Notes: generated by a model from the letters alone, not told the origin. A stretch of 6,589 nucleotides of DNA from Oscillospiraceae bacterium (GCA_017472375.1 JAFUQL010000021.1:1-6589), one strand, 5' to 3'; positions 1 through 6,362 are shown, counted from the stretch's first letter. A program made the numbers and translations.

Positions 1-32
1 AGCAGCAGCGCGATCATGGGGAACTTCTTCAT
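1..32 (-). CDS. N-terminus of an exported protein or lipoprotein (partial)
   Basis: Only the first ten codons and part of an eleventh are inside the window. They read MKKFPMIALL, a positively charged start running into a hydrophobic stretch, which is the beginning of a signal peptide. The start at 32 is supported by the Shine-Dalgarno AGGAGGTGA (47-39, minus strand) six bases upstream and by a promoter at 95-68. The gene is transcribed away from the transporter at 281. The mature protein is outside the window, so its function cannot be judged. Confidence 0.7.
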   Translation of the reverse strand, partial: MKKFPMIALL

Positions 33-67
33 GGAGCGTCACCTCCTGCAAGTTCAAGTTTGCTTTT

Positions 68-95
68 ATTATACCGATCTTTGCTGAAAATGCAA
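68..95 (-). promoter_or_regulatory. Sigma-A-type promoter of the left-edge gene
   Basis: On the minus strand, TTGCAT (95-90) and a perfect TATAAT (73-68) are separated by 16 bases. Transcription would start near 61 and give a leader of about 30 bases ending in the AGGAGGTGA ribosome binding site. The -10 is excellent and the -35 only partly matches consensus. Confidence 0.65.
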
Positions 96-206
96 TTTCA
101 AAGGGGTACCATTCATACAAATGCTTTCGCCGGAAAATGCGCCGCAGCCACCCCGAAACGCCGCATCCTGTTCCGAGGGACGAGCGCCCGGGTTCAACCG
201 TCACGC

Positions 207-235
207 TTGACGAAATGGCGGCGGGGGCGTATGCT
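207..235 (+). promoter_or_regulatory. Sigma-A-type promoter of the EamA transporter
   Basis: TTGACG (207-212) is followed after exactly 17 bases by TATGCT (230-235). The predicted transcript starts near 242, about 40 bases before the TTG start at 281 and its GGAGGAG. This promoter lies inside the longer open frame that begins at ATG 137, which argues against that upstream start. Confidence 0.55.
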
Positions 236-280
236 GAAAGAACACTTTACCGGCAAACAGTGCCGACGGAGGAGACCGAT

Positions 281-1171
281 TTGAACGAGCGCAGACCCGA
301 CCATGTATACGGAGTGCTTCTGCTGGGATTGATGGGCATTGGCCTGTCCGGCATTTTTGTGCGGTATTCCGGCGCACCCAGCCTGTTCACCGCCACATGG
401 CGGCTGGGATTCACGGTGCTGATCATGGCGGGGATGTTCACCCTGCGGCGGGGCTGGGGCGAGCTGCGCGGGCTAAAACCGGCGCAGGCGGCCTGGTGTG
501 CCCTGTCCGGCATATGCCTTGCGCTGCACTTCACCTTCTGGTTTGAGAGCCTGCGCTACACCACCGTGGCCGCCAGCACTGTGCTGGTCTGCACTGAGGT
601 GCTGTTCGTGGCGGTGGGGGACGTGCTGTTCTGCAAAGGGCGGATGTCCGCCGGGTGCTGGGCGGCCATCGGAATCTCGCTGGTGGGCAGCGCGGTCATC
701 GCGCTGGGAGACGGTGCGCTGGGCGGCAGTCTGGAGGGCGCTCTGTACGGGGACGCGCTGGCGCTGGCGGCGGCCTTCTTTGTGGGCGCGTATACCCTCA
801 TCGGCCGGGTGCAGCGGGCCAGCCTTTCCACCAATACCTACACCTTTGTGGTGTACAGCTTCTGCCTGCTGACCCTGCTGGTCATGGACTTCGCCACCGG
901 CACCCCGGTGGTGGGCCTGCCCCTGCGGGAGTTTCTGCCCCCGCTGGCGCTGGCGGTGTTCAGCACCCTGCTGGGCCACAGCCTGTTCAGCTACTGCCTG
1001 AAATACTTCCCGCCGGCCTATGTGTCCGCCGTGAAGCTGGCCGAGCCGGTCATCGCGGCCATCGTGGCGGTGCCCTGCTTCGGCGAGTGGCCCACTGCCG
1101 CCACCGTGGCAGGCGGTGCGCTCATCCTGCTCAGCCTGCTGTTCTACACCCGGCAGGAGGCTGCCCGCTGA
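281..1171 (+). CDS. EamA/DMT-family membrane transporter (10 TM)
   Basis: A drug/metabolite transporter superfamily protein of 296 residues, usual for the family. It is almost entirely hydrophobic and made of two EamA repeats, at about residues 10-143 and 155-289, each expected to supply five helices. Recognisable family stretches are FWFESLRYTTVAASTVL (86-102) in the first repeat and EPVIAAIVAVPCFGE (255-269) in the second. Such proteins export or import small metabolites across the cytoplasmic membrane; the substrate cannot be read from sequence. I chose TTG 281 because GGAGGAG (268-274) lies six bases before it and a promoter lies at 207-235. The frame is open back to ATG 137, but that start has no good ribosome binding site and would add 48 non-membrane residues. 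The next in-frame ATG (332) would cut into the first helix. The gene is monocistronic. Confidence 0.9.
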   Translation: MNERRPDHVYGVLLLGLMGIGLSGIFVRYSGAPSLFTATWRLGFTVLIMAGMFTLRRGWGELRGLKPAQAAWCALSGICLALHFTFWFESLRYTTVAASTVLVCTEVLFVAVGDVLFCKGRMSAGCWAAIGISLVGSAVIALGDGALGGSLEGALYGDALALAAAFFVGAYTLIGRVQRASLSTNTYTFVVYSFCLLTLLVMDFATGTPVVGLPLREFLPPLALAVFSTLLGHSLFSYCLKYFPPAYVSAVKLAEPVIAAIVAVPCFGEWPTAATVAGGALILLSLLFYTRQEAAR

Positions 1172-1196
1172 GCCAAATTTTGTCCAAATGCCTGTG

Positions 1197-1230
1197 AACG
1201 CCCAAAACCGGTCGATCACGGGCGTTTTGT
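1197..1230 (+). terminator. Probable intrinsic terminator after the transporter
   Basis: A 7-bp stem AACGCCC (1197-1203) / GGGCGTT (1220-1226) closes a 16-base loop and runs into TTTTGTT. It lies 25 bases after the transporter stop. The stem is short and the loop large, so efficiency may be modest. The space up to the next gene (1231-1324) is AT-rich and must carry the glycosyltransferase promoter, but I found no convincing -35/-10 pair there; CATACT at 1281-1286 is the best -10 candidate. Confidence 0.55.
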
Positions 1231-1324
1231 TGGCAAAAAATCCTTGATTTCTCCGATTTTTATTCACAGTTTTGCGGTACCATACTTCTGTGTGTGAAGA
1301 AGGAGCGAAGGAGGGATCGAACCA

Positions 1325-2170
1325 ATGGACCAACCGCTGGTCAGCATCATTGTGCCGGTCTACAACGCGGCGAACCACATCGCCCGCTGTGTGGACAGCA
1401 TCCGAAAACAGACCTACAAGAATCTTGAGATCCTCCTGCTGAACGACGGCAGCAGCGACGTGAGCCTGCAGGTGTGCCAGATGTACGCCAAGGTGGACGA
1501 GCGCATCCGGGTCATCAGCCGGGAGAATCAGGGCGTTTCGGCCACCCGCAACGAGGGCATTCGACTGGCGCGGGGGCGGTACCTGCAGTTTGCCGACAGC
1601 GACGACTACCTCGCCCCGGAAGCCACCGAGCTGCTGGTGGAGGCGGCGCAGGAGCACCAGGCCGACCTGGTCATCGCACCCTACTTCCGGGTGAAGCAGG
1701 TGAACCGGCTGGAGCTGGACGGCATCAACAAGAAGGAGACGGTGGAGCTGAACGGCTTTTTGGCCCCGGGCTTCTACGATAAGACCGAGTTCGCCGTGCA
1801 TCTGATGGACCAGCCCGCCAGTTTTTTCTACGGTGTGATGTGGAACAAACTCTACCGCCGGGAGCTGGTGCTGGAACACGCCATCGCCTGCAGCGATGAG
1901 CTGGACTGGTGCGAGGATCTGCTGTTCAATCTGGAGTACATCCGCTATGCGGAGCGCTTCGCGGCGCTGAGCACCCCGGTGTACTACTACATCAAGAACC
2001 CCGACAGCCTGGTGTCCACCAAGATGCGGTTCCGCAATGCGGCCAGCATCATGGCCACCCGCGCCACCCTGTTCAGCTACTACAAAAAGCTCTACGAGGA
2101 TCTGGGCCTGTACGAGGAGAACCGGGTGCAGATCCACAAGTACCTGGTGGCGGTGGCAGACGACGCCTGA
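1325..2170 (+). CDS. Family 2 glycosyltransferase (GT-A fold)
   Basis: A 281-residue glycosyltransferase that should transfer a sugar from a nucleotide-sugar donor to a cell-surface polysaccharide or glycolipid acceptor. The N-terminal GT-A domain starts with VSIIVPVYNAANHI (residues 6-19). It carries the nucleotide-binding NDGSSD (40-45) and the metal-binding DxD equivalent DSDD (91-94). The later WNKLYRR (173-179) and WCEDLLF (195-201), whose Glu-Asp pair is the likely catalytic-base region, are typical of EpsJ-like bacterial GT2 enzymes. No membrane helix is seen, so it is probably cytosolic or peripheral. AAGGAGGG (1308-1315 region) lies about ten bases before ATG 1325. It stands alone, with no other polysaccharide genes in view, so the glycan is unknown. 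It is a little shorter than many relatives at the C-terminus but shows no frameshift. Confidence 0.93.
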   Translation: MDQPLVSIIVPVYNAANHIARCVDSIRKQTYKNLEILLLNDGSSDVSLQVCQMYAKVDERIRVISRENQGVSATRNEGIRLARGRYLQFADSDDYLAPEATELLVEAAQEHQADLVIAPYFRVKQVNRLELDGINKKETVELNGFLAPGFYDKTEFAVHLMDQPASFFYGVMWNKLYRRELVLEHAIACSDELDWCEDLLFNLEYIRYAERFAALSTPVYYYIKNPDSLVSTKMRFRNAASIMATRATLFSYYKKLYEDLGLYEENRVQIHKYLVAVADDA

Positions 2171-2187
2171 CCTCTGCATAAAGAACA

Positions 2188-2249
2188 AGAACGCCCCGCG
2201 GCGTGTATGCGTTTTTTGCGCACACACCGCGGGGCGTTCTGTTTTTTTG
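2188..2249 (+). terminator. Long shared terminator between convergent genes
   Basis: A 14-bp perfect stem, AGAACGCCCCGCGG (2188-2201) with CCGCGGGGCGTTCT (2227-2240), continues inward through GTGT/ACAC and TGCG/CGCA with single mismatches to a TTTTTT apex. A run of seven T (2242-2248) follows on the plus strand, giving a strong terminator for the glycosyltransferase. The apbE stop codon sits at 2251-2253 on the other strand, so the same hairpin is also the first structure downstream of apbE. There the trailing sequence (TGTTCTTTATG) is only moderately T-rich. Confidence 0.92.
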
Positions 2250-2250
2250 C

Positions 2251-3318
2251 TCAGTTCATGGAGTGGCTGCCCCACCCGGCAGAGGTGACCACCGTGCCGT
2301 CGGCCATGGCCCACAGCGCCTCCACCCCGTCCAGTGACTCCACCAGAGCCTGACCCTCCTCCAGGGACATGCAGAACAGGCCGGTGGACAGGCCGTCCGC
2401 AACACCGGAGTCGGTGCACAGCACCGACACAAGGTCGAAGTGACTGGCGGGCTGCAGGGTGGCGGGGTCGATCAGGTGGTGATAGCGCACCCCGTCCGCC
2501 TCGAAATACCGCTGATAATTGCCGCTGGTCACAAGGCTCGCGCCTTCGGGCAGATACAGTGCGCCCAGAAGTTCCTCGCCGCCCCAGGGGTTTTCCACGC
2601 CGCCGGTCCACAGGCTGCCGTCCGGTTTGTGGCCGATGGCCCGCAGGTTGCCGCCCACCCCGATGAGCGCACTGACCAGTCCCCGGGCTTCGGCGGCCTG
2701 TGCGGCCTGCTCCACTGCGTAGCCCTTGCCGATGCTGCCCACGTCCAGCCGCAGGGCGGGGTCGGCAAAAAAGACGGTCTGTGCCGCCTCGTCCAGGATC
2801 AGATCCTTCATGGCGCAGTGGGCGGCGGCCTCGGCCAGAGCGGCCTCGGCGGGGGGCGCGGCGGAGGCCGGGTCGGCCTCGGCGGCGGTACGGGCGTCGT
2901 GCCACAGGCGCAGCACCGCGCCCATGGCAGGGGCGGTGCGCCCGCCGGTCAGCCCATACATGGCATGGGCGTGCTGCAGCAGGGAAAAGAGCTCCGCGGG
3001 CACCTTCACCGGGCTGTCGGCTGCGGCGGCGTTCACGTCGCACAGATTGGTCAGCCCGTCGTAGTGGTTGTAAATGTCATAGAGCTGGTGATACCGCAGC
3101 AGATCCTCATGCAGCGCGGCCATCTGGGTGTTCCACTCCTCCTGGCTGGCGGCATAACCCTGCACCACCGTCACCGTGTCGAACACATCGAACCAGGCCA
3201 CTGAATACTGTTTCCAGCCCTTCATAGCGGGATCGCCCCCGGTGGAACAGCCTGCAAGCCCACACAGGGCGAGGCACAGGGCCAGCAGGATACTGAGGAT
3301 GCGGCGGAAATGGTTCAT
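2251..3318 (-). CDS. apbE: ApbE-type FAD:protein FMN transferase lipoprotein
   Basis: This 355-residue lipoprotein is expected to cleave FAD and attach FMN through a phosphoester bond to Thr or Ser of extracytoplasmic proteins, with magnesium as cofactor. The signal peptide ends in lipobox LAGC with Cys24 as the lipidated residue, placing the enzyme on the outer face of the membrane. Family motifs occur in order: YDIYNHYDGLTNL (80-92), DVGSIGKGY (192-200), GGNLR (222-226), SGNYQRYF (265-272), HLIDP (281-285) and DGLSTGLF (308-315, the metal-binding Asp/Thr region). Length and motif order are normal. The start at 3318 is set by AAGGAG (3331-3326) seven bases upstream; an in-frame extension to 3384 would read through the hairpin at 3355-3382. 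Directly upstream is a lipoprotein that looks like a possible substrate. No promoter is apparent in the short gap, so expression probably relies on read-through of that hairpin. Confidence 0.95.
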   Translation of the reverse strand: MNHFRRILSILLALCLALCGLAGCSTGGDPAMKGWKQYSVAWFDVFDTVTVVQGYAASQEEWNTQMAALHEDLLRYHQLYDIYNHYDGLTNLCDVNAAAADSPVKVPAELFSLLQHAHAMYGLTGGRTAPAMGAVLRLWHDARTAAEADPASAAPPAEAALAEAAAHCAMKDLILDEAAQTVFFADPALRLDVGSIGKGYAVEQAAQAAEARGLVSALIGVGGNLRAIGHKPDGSLWTGGVENPWGGEELLGALYLPEGASLVTSGNYQRYFEADGVRYHHLIDPATLQPASHFDLVSVLCTDSGVADGLSTGLFCMSLEEGQALVESLDGVEALWAMADGTVVTSAGWGSHSMN

Positions 3319-3340
3319 GGCGATGCTCCTTGCTGCGTTG

Positions 3341-3382
3341 AAAAAGAATGAAAAGCCCCGGCCCGAAAAGCAGGGCCGGGGC
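3341..3382 (-). terminator. Intrinsic terminator/attenuating hairpin between the lipoprotein gene and apbE
   Basis: A perfect 10-bp GC stem, GCCCCGGCCC (3355-3364) with GGGCCGGGGC (3373-3382), closes an 8-base loop. On the minus strand it is followed by TTTTCATTCTTTTTC. It begins six bases after the stop of the upstream lipoprotein gene and ends about 22 bases before the apbE start, which leaves little room for a separate apbE promoter. It therefore probably ends most transcripts after the lipoprotein gene and lets a fraction continue into apbE. Confidence 0.85.
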
Positions 3383-3388
3383 ACAATT

Positions 3389-4672
3389 TCAGTTTACCGA
3401 AACGCTGGCATTTTCGCAAGCCTTGGTGACGGCTTTCACAAAATTTCGCACGCTCATGGCGGTACCGGTCAGCACGTCCGCATCGGTGGGGCGGCCCTCT
3501 TCATCGAGCTGCAGCTCCCGGATGTCCTCCACCGTGCGCCCGCGCAGCCAGCGGGCGAAGGCATCTGCCTGGGTGTGCCAGTCACCCACACCCATGGGGT
3601 GCGGAGCGGTCGCCGTTTCGCCGGCGCCTTCGCCCTCCTCTGTCAGGCCGGAAGCTGCGTCGGCGGCAAGGTCTCCGGCGTGATCGCTCATGGTGCTGTC
3701 GGTGCTGCCGCTGCGCCCGGCCATGCGGTCCTCATTCAGGGCGGCGTCGGCGGCGGTCTCGCTGCCCATGGTGTCATTCAGCACCGCATCCATGGTGAGG
3801 TCGGCGCCGTCCATCATGCCGCCGGTATAGCCGGCGCCCTGTGCATACTTGGAGGTCACACCGCTGGGCGGGGTGACGATGCCGTCATATCCCAGGGAGA
3901 AGCCGGTCTCCACCTCGTCCAGCCGGGCGCTGGTGATGCGGCCCTCCTCATCCACCGTTACGGCGGCACAGGTGATAAGAGAACGGGCGCTGCCGGACTG
4001 CTCTGCCGTGGCGGCGGTGCCCTCGGCGCTGCTTACGATGCCCAGGGCCAGCCGGTCGCCGGGCTGACCGCCCAGCACCACCGCGTTTTCACATGCCATC
4101 AGCACGCCCTCCAGATACTGAGATACGTCGATGGTGCAGCCGGATGCCAGGTCCGGGTCGGCGGGGGTACCGCCGGGGGCGGCGATGCCGGCTACCTGCT
4201 CCGGGGTCTTGCCCACCACATAGGCACAGAAGGCGTCGACCTGTTCATACCACTCCTTGCCGATGGAACTGGCCTCCTTCAGGCCATAGCCGGTGCCCAT
4301 CTCCCGCTTGGTGGGGTACTGGGTGGCCTCGGTGAAACCCAGGCCGCCGCCCTCGGTAAAGGGCAGCTGCAGCTGAGCCGTGTCGATGGTGCATGCGGCG
4401 ATGCGTCCCTCCTGGTCCAACACCACGGCGGTGACGGTCACGTCGGTCTGGCCGAAGCCGTCCTCCCCCTCAAAGGGGTCAGCGGCGATGACCTTGGCGG
4501 TCACGGACATACCGGTGCCTCCGGCGGCGTAGTCGGCCCCGCCGGAGGAGCTGCCGCTCATCGGGTCGGAGGAGCCGGAAGATGCCCCGCCCCGGCCGAA
4601 GCAGCCGGTGAACAGCAGGGCGGCGGCCAGTGCGGGCGCTAAAATACGGGGGATGTGTCGGTTGGTTTGCAT
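3389..4672 (-). CDS. Two-repeat FMN-binding-like lipoprotein, possible ApbE substrate
   Basis: A 427-residue exported lipoprotein with lipobox FTGC (Cys24) and a Gly/Ser-rich linker up to about residue 55. Two copies of one domain follow, at about 77-197 and 231-423. Matching segments are VVLDQEGRIAACTID with VTVDEEGRITSARLD, MGTGYG with QGAGYT, WYEQVDAFCAYVVGKT (141-156) with WHTQADAFARWLRGRT (365-380), and YLEGVLMACENA with FVKAVTKACENA. Just before the last segment sits a motif like the flavinylation site D-x-x-S/T-G-A-T/S: DLASGCT (174-180) in copy 1 and DVLTGTA (399-405) in copy 2. Copy 2 is interrupted by about 70 acidic, Ala/Ser-rich residues (287-358). From memory the domain resembles clostridial proteins annotated as FMN-binding; that assignment is inferred. 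A role in extracellular redox with the neighbouring ApbE is plausible but unproven. AAAGGAG lies seven bases before ATG 4672. Confidence 0.8.
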   Translation of the reverse strand: MQTNRHIPRILAPALAAALLFTGCFGRGGASSGSSDPMSGSSSGGADYAAGGTGMSVTAKVIAADPFEGEDGFGQTDVTVTAVVLDQEGRIAACTIDTAQLQLPFTEGGGLGFTEATQYPTKREMGTGYGLKEASSIGKEWYEQVDAFCAYVVGKTPEQVAGIAAPGGTPADPDLASGCTIDVSQYLEGVLMACENAVVLGGQPGDRLALGIVSSAEGTAATAEQSGSARSLITCAAVTVDEEGRITSARLDEVETGFSLGYDGIVTPPSGVTSKYAQGAGYTGGMMDGADLTMDAVLNDTMGSETAADAALNEDRMAGRSGSTDSTMSDHAGDLAADAASGLTEEGEGAGETATAPHPMGVGDWHTQADAFARWLRGRTVEDIRELQLDEEGRPTDADVLTGTAMSVRNFVKAVTKACENASVSVN

Positions 4673-4679
4673 GGGGATA

Positions 4680-4731
4680 CTCCTTTCCTCGGAAGCGTTC
4701 GGTGTAAGGGGGCCGAAGCCATGGAAAGGAG
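4680..4731 (-). promoter_or_regulatory. Inverted repeat that can sequester the lipoprotein gene's ribosome binding site
   Basis: CTCCTTTCC and GGAAAGGAG (4680-4688 and 4723-4731) are perfect 9-bp inverted repeats. In the minus-strand transcript the downstream copy contains the Shine-Dalgarno of the gene starting at 4672, and the upstream copy lies a few bases after the DUF3783 stop codon. An inner stem pairs TTCGG (4698-4702) with CCGAA (4713-4717) and continues through GC with one bulge, so the arms are brought together. No U-tract follows, so this is not a terminator. Confidence 0.5.
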
Positions 4732-4741
4732 AGGCGGCGGC

Positions 4742-5146
4742 TCAGAGGTCGCCCAGCGCCTGCCGCTCACGGGCAAGCTCGGTGAGCAGATCCCGGAAGG
4801 ACCAGCTCAGGTTGGTGGGGGTGGCCACTGCCTTCAGGGGGATGCGCAGGCCCTGTGCCCGCAGGCCGGCCAGCAGAAGGTCGAGCTGGCCGTCCTTCAG
4901 GTTGGCCATGACCAGCGCGGGCAGTTCAGCAGGGGCCGTCTGGACCGCTGCGGCGGACATGGCTGGTGCGGCGCCGCTGCACAGTTGGATCAGGGTGCAG
5001 CCGGCCTGCGCCGGGCTGACCGGGCGCAGGGCCATACCGATGGGCGCGGCGGCCCGCTGCAGGGCCTGCCAGTCGGCCCCGGCGGGGTCGATGCCCCACA
5101 CCAGACCCAGGGGCTGCGGGGCGGAACGGGAGATATGTGCTTTCAT
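4742..5146 (-). CDS. DUF3783 domain protein
   Basis: A 134-residue soluble protein of unknown function. The C-terminal half carries the DUF3783 signature: LPALVMANLKDGQLDLLL (75-92), then IPLKAVATPTN (102-112) with the conserved Lys-Ala and Pro-Thr-Asn, then W115 and LTELARER (121-128). The N-terminal half (1-70) is Ala/Pro-rich and could be a small alpha/beta segment (LGLVWGID, then TLIQL). Start 5146 is preceded by GGAGG (5157-5153) six bases upstream; the frame is open to 5290 but crosses the terminator at 5225-5266, so the longer form is rejected. The gap to the downstream lipoprotein gene is 69 bases with no terminator seen, so the two genes are probably co-transcribed. No enzymatic role can be assigned. 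The family identification is from memory of the motif. Confidence 0.8.
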   Translation of the reverse strand: MKAHISRSAPQPLGLVWGIDPAGADWQALQRAAAPIGMALRPVSPAQAGCTLIQLCSGAAPAMSAAAVQTAPAELPALVMANLKDGQLDLLLAGLRAQGLRIPLKAVATPTNLSWSFRDLLTELARERQALGDL

Positions 5147-5162
5147 AAAAGACCTCCGGATA

Positions 5163-5189
5163 CGGCGGCTGTGGATAGTATGGCCGCCG
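5163..5189 (-). promoter_or_regulatory. GC-rich hairpin in the 5' leader of the DUF3783 gene
   Basis: CGGCGGC (5163-5169) and GCCGCCG (5183-5189) form a 7-bp stem around a 13-base loop, ending six bases upstream of the GGAGG ribosome binding site. No T-run follows on the minus strand, so termination is unlikely. It may affect translation or mRNA stability. Confidence 0.4.
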
Positions 5190-5195
5190 GGGATA

Positions 5196-5227
5196 GGGTT
5201 ATTCTCTGCCTGGCTCCAGTATAACCC
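5196..5227. promoter_or_regulatory. Operator-like inverted repeat overlapping a candidate -10 of the DUF3783 gene
   Basis: GGGTTAT (5196-5202) and ATAACCC (5221-5227) are perfect 7-bp inverted repeats spaced by 18 bases, with a smaller CTGG/CCAG dyad (5210-5219) between them. The outer half-site overlaps TATACT (5223-5218, minus strand), a good -10. The -35 position falls in the terminator stem and matches poorly (TGTACC). A repressor or activator site is one reading; an RNA hairpin near the 5' end is the other. Confidence 0.4.
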
Positions 5228-5266
5228 AAAAAGAGCCGCCGGTACAGGGGCAGCTGTACCGGCGGC
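5225..5266 (-). terminator. Intrinsic terminator of the DAHP synthase gene
   Basis: A perfect 13-bp stem, GCCGCCGGTACAG (5235-5247) with CTGTACCGGCGGC (5254-5266), closes a 6-base loop and is followed on the minus strand by TCTTTTTGGG. It lies 44 bases after the DAHP synthase stop and separates that gene from the DUF3783-lipoprotein-apbE group. Confidence 0.93.
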
Positions 5267-5309
5267 CATGAGGGAAAGGAGGACGGGCACACATGCCCGG
5301 GTCTTGTTG

Positions 5310-6323
5310 TCAGTTGAGGGTCTTGCCGAAGAAGGTGAGCTGGGGCTTCAGCTGTTCCATCAGCGCATCGAAGGCGTCGGGGGTCAGGCTCTGGGCGCCG
5401 TCACACTTGGCGCGGGGCGGGTCGTTGTGGACTTCGATCATCAGGCCGTCCGCGCCCACGGCTACGGCGGCCTTGGCCAGCGGTTCCACCATCCACGCGA
5501 TGCCCGCGGCGTGGCTGGGGTCGATGACCACCGGCAGATGGGTCATGCGCTTGAGCATGGGTACGGCAGAGATGTCCAGCGTGTTGCGCATGCTGGTCTC
5601 GAAGGTGCGGATGCCCCGCTCGCACAGGATGACCTGCTCGTTGCCCTCGGCCATGATGTACTCGGCGCTCATCACGAACTCCTCCAGGGTATTGGCGAGG
5701 CCACGCTTCAGCAGCACCGGCTTGTTCATGCGGCCCACCGCCTTCAGCAACTCGAAGTTCTGCATGTTCCGCGCGCCCACCTGGATGAGATCCACGTTCT
5801 CAAACAGGGGCAGATGCTCGGTGTTCATCACCTCGGTGACGATGGGGCTGCCCACCTGCTCGCGGGCGTGCTCCAGCAGGGTCAGGCCCTCAGCCCGCAT
5901 GCCCTGGAAGCTGTAGGGGGAGGTTCGGGGCTTGAACGCGCCGCCCCGCAGAAGGCTGGAGCCGGCGGCCTTCACCCGGCGGGCCACCTCGGTGATCTGC
6001 TCGGGGCTCTCCACGCTGCAGGGGCCCGCGATGACCGCGAACTTGTCACCGCCGATGAGGGTATCGCCCACCTGCACCACCGTATCTTCGGGGTGGAATT
6101 TGCGGTTGGCCTTCTTGTAGGGCTCGGATACGCGGCGGCAGGCCTCTACCACCGGGTGAGCCAGCACCCAGCTCTCAGCCACGGCCTTGGTGTCACCCAC
6201 CAGACCCAGAATGTGTTCATCGCTGCCCTGGCTGGCGTGGATGGAAAGCCCCATACTCTCCAGTTCGCTGCAGAGCTGGCGGACTTTGGCTTCTTCGGCG
6301 TTGCGCTTCAGGATGATGATCAT
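5310..6323 (-). CDS. aroF: 3-deoxy-7-phosphoheptulonate (DAHP) synthase, type I-beta
   Basis: This cytosolic enzyme condenses phosphoenolpyruvate and erythrose 4-phosphate to DAHP, the entry step of the shikimate pathway to Phe, Tyr and Trp. The protein has 337 residues. Residues 1-70 form a small ferredoxin-like (FL) domain, known in the Thermotoga maritima-type enzyme to mediate feedback inhibition by Tyr and Phe. The TIM-barrel then shows GPCSVES (100-106), KPRTSPYSFQG (131-141), GARNMQNFELL (183-193), CERGIRTFE (234-242) and IDPSHAAG (267-274). Metal ligands expected by family comparison are C102, H271, E297 and D308, all present. GGAGGA (6336-6331) lies seven bases before ATG 6323. The gene is single, with its own terminator, and its transcript starts in a Phe/Tyr leader-peptide attenuator. 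Confidence 0.97.
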   Translation of the reverse strand: MIIILKRNAEEAKVRQLCSELESMGLSIHASQGSDEHILGLVGDTKAVAESWVLAHPVVEACRRVSEPYKKANRKFHPEDTVVQVGDTLIGGDKFAVIAGPCSVESPEQITEVARRVKAAGSSLLRGGAFKPRTSPYSFQGMRAEGLTLLEHAREQVGSPIVTEVMNTEHLPLFENVDLIQVGARNMQNFELLKAVGRMNKPVLLKRGLANTLEEFVMSAEYIMAEGNEQVILCERGIRTFETSMRNTLDISAVPMLKRMTHLPVVIDPSHAAGIAWMVEPLAKAAVAVGADGLMIEVHNDPPRAKCDGAQSLTPDAFDALMEQLKPQLTFFGKTLN

Positions 6324-6362
6324 ACGGTATTCCTCCGTCTGTGTAATGGTTGATGTGGGATG

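Noticed and set aside
473..3043. Very long minus-strand open frame (856 codons) over the transporter, glycosyltransferase and part of apbE.
   Set aside because: It is Arg/Gly/His-rich, has no family motifs, crosses two convincing terminators and overlaps three well-supported genes. It is an artefact of GC-rich codon usage.
3319..3384. Extended apbE start at 3384 adding 22 residues.
   Set aside because: The extension would translate the intergenic hairpin and spoil the normal lipoprotein signal peptide; the start at 3318 has AAGGAG at ideal spacing.
3176..4642. 488-codon plus-strand frame antisense to the lipoprotein gene.
   Set aside because: The composition is Gly/Ala/His-rich without motifs, and the opposite strand encodes a lipobox protein with clear internal repeats and a good ribosome binding site.
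4608..6353. 581-codon plus-strand frame antisense to aroF and the DUF3783 gene.
   Set aside because: It is an antisense shadow of a fully conserved DAHP synthase; no ribosome binding site or family motif was found.
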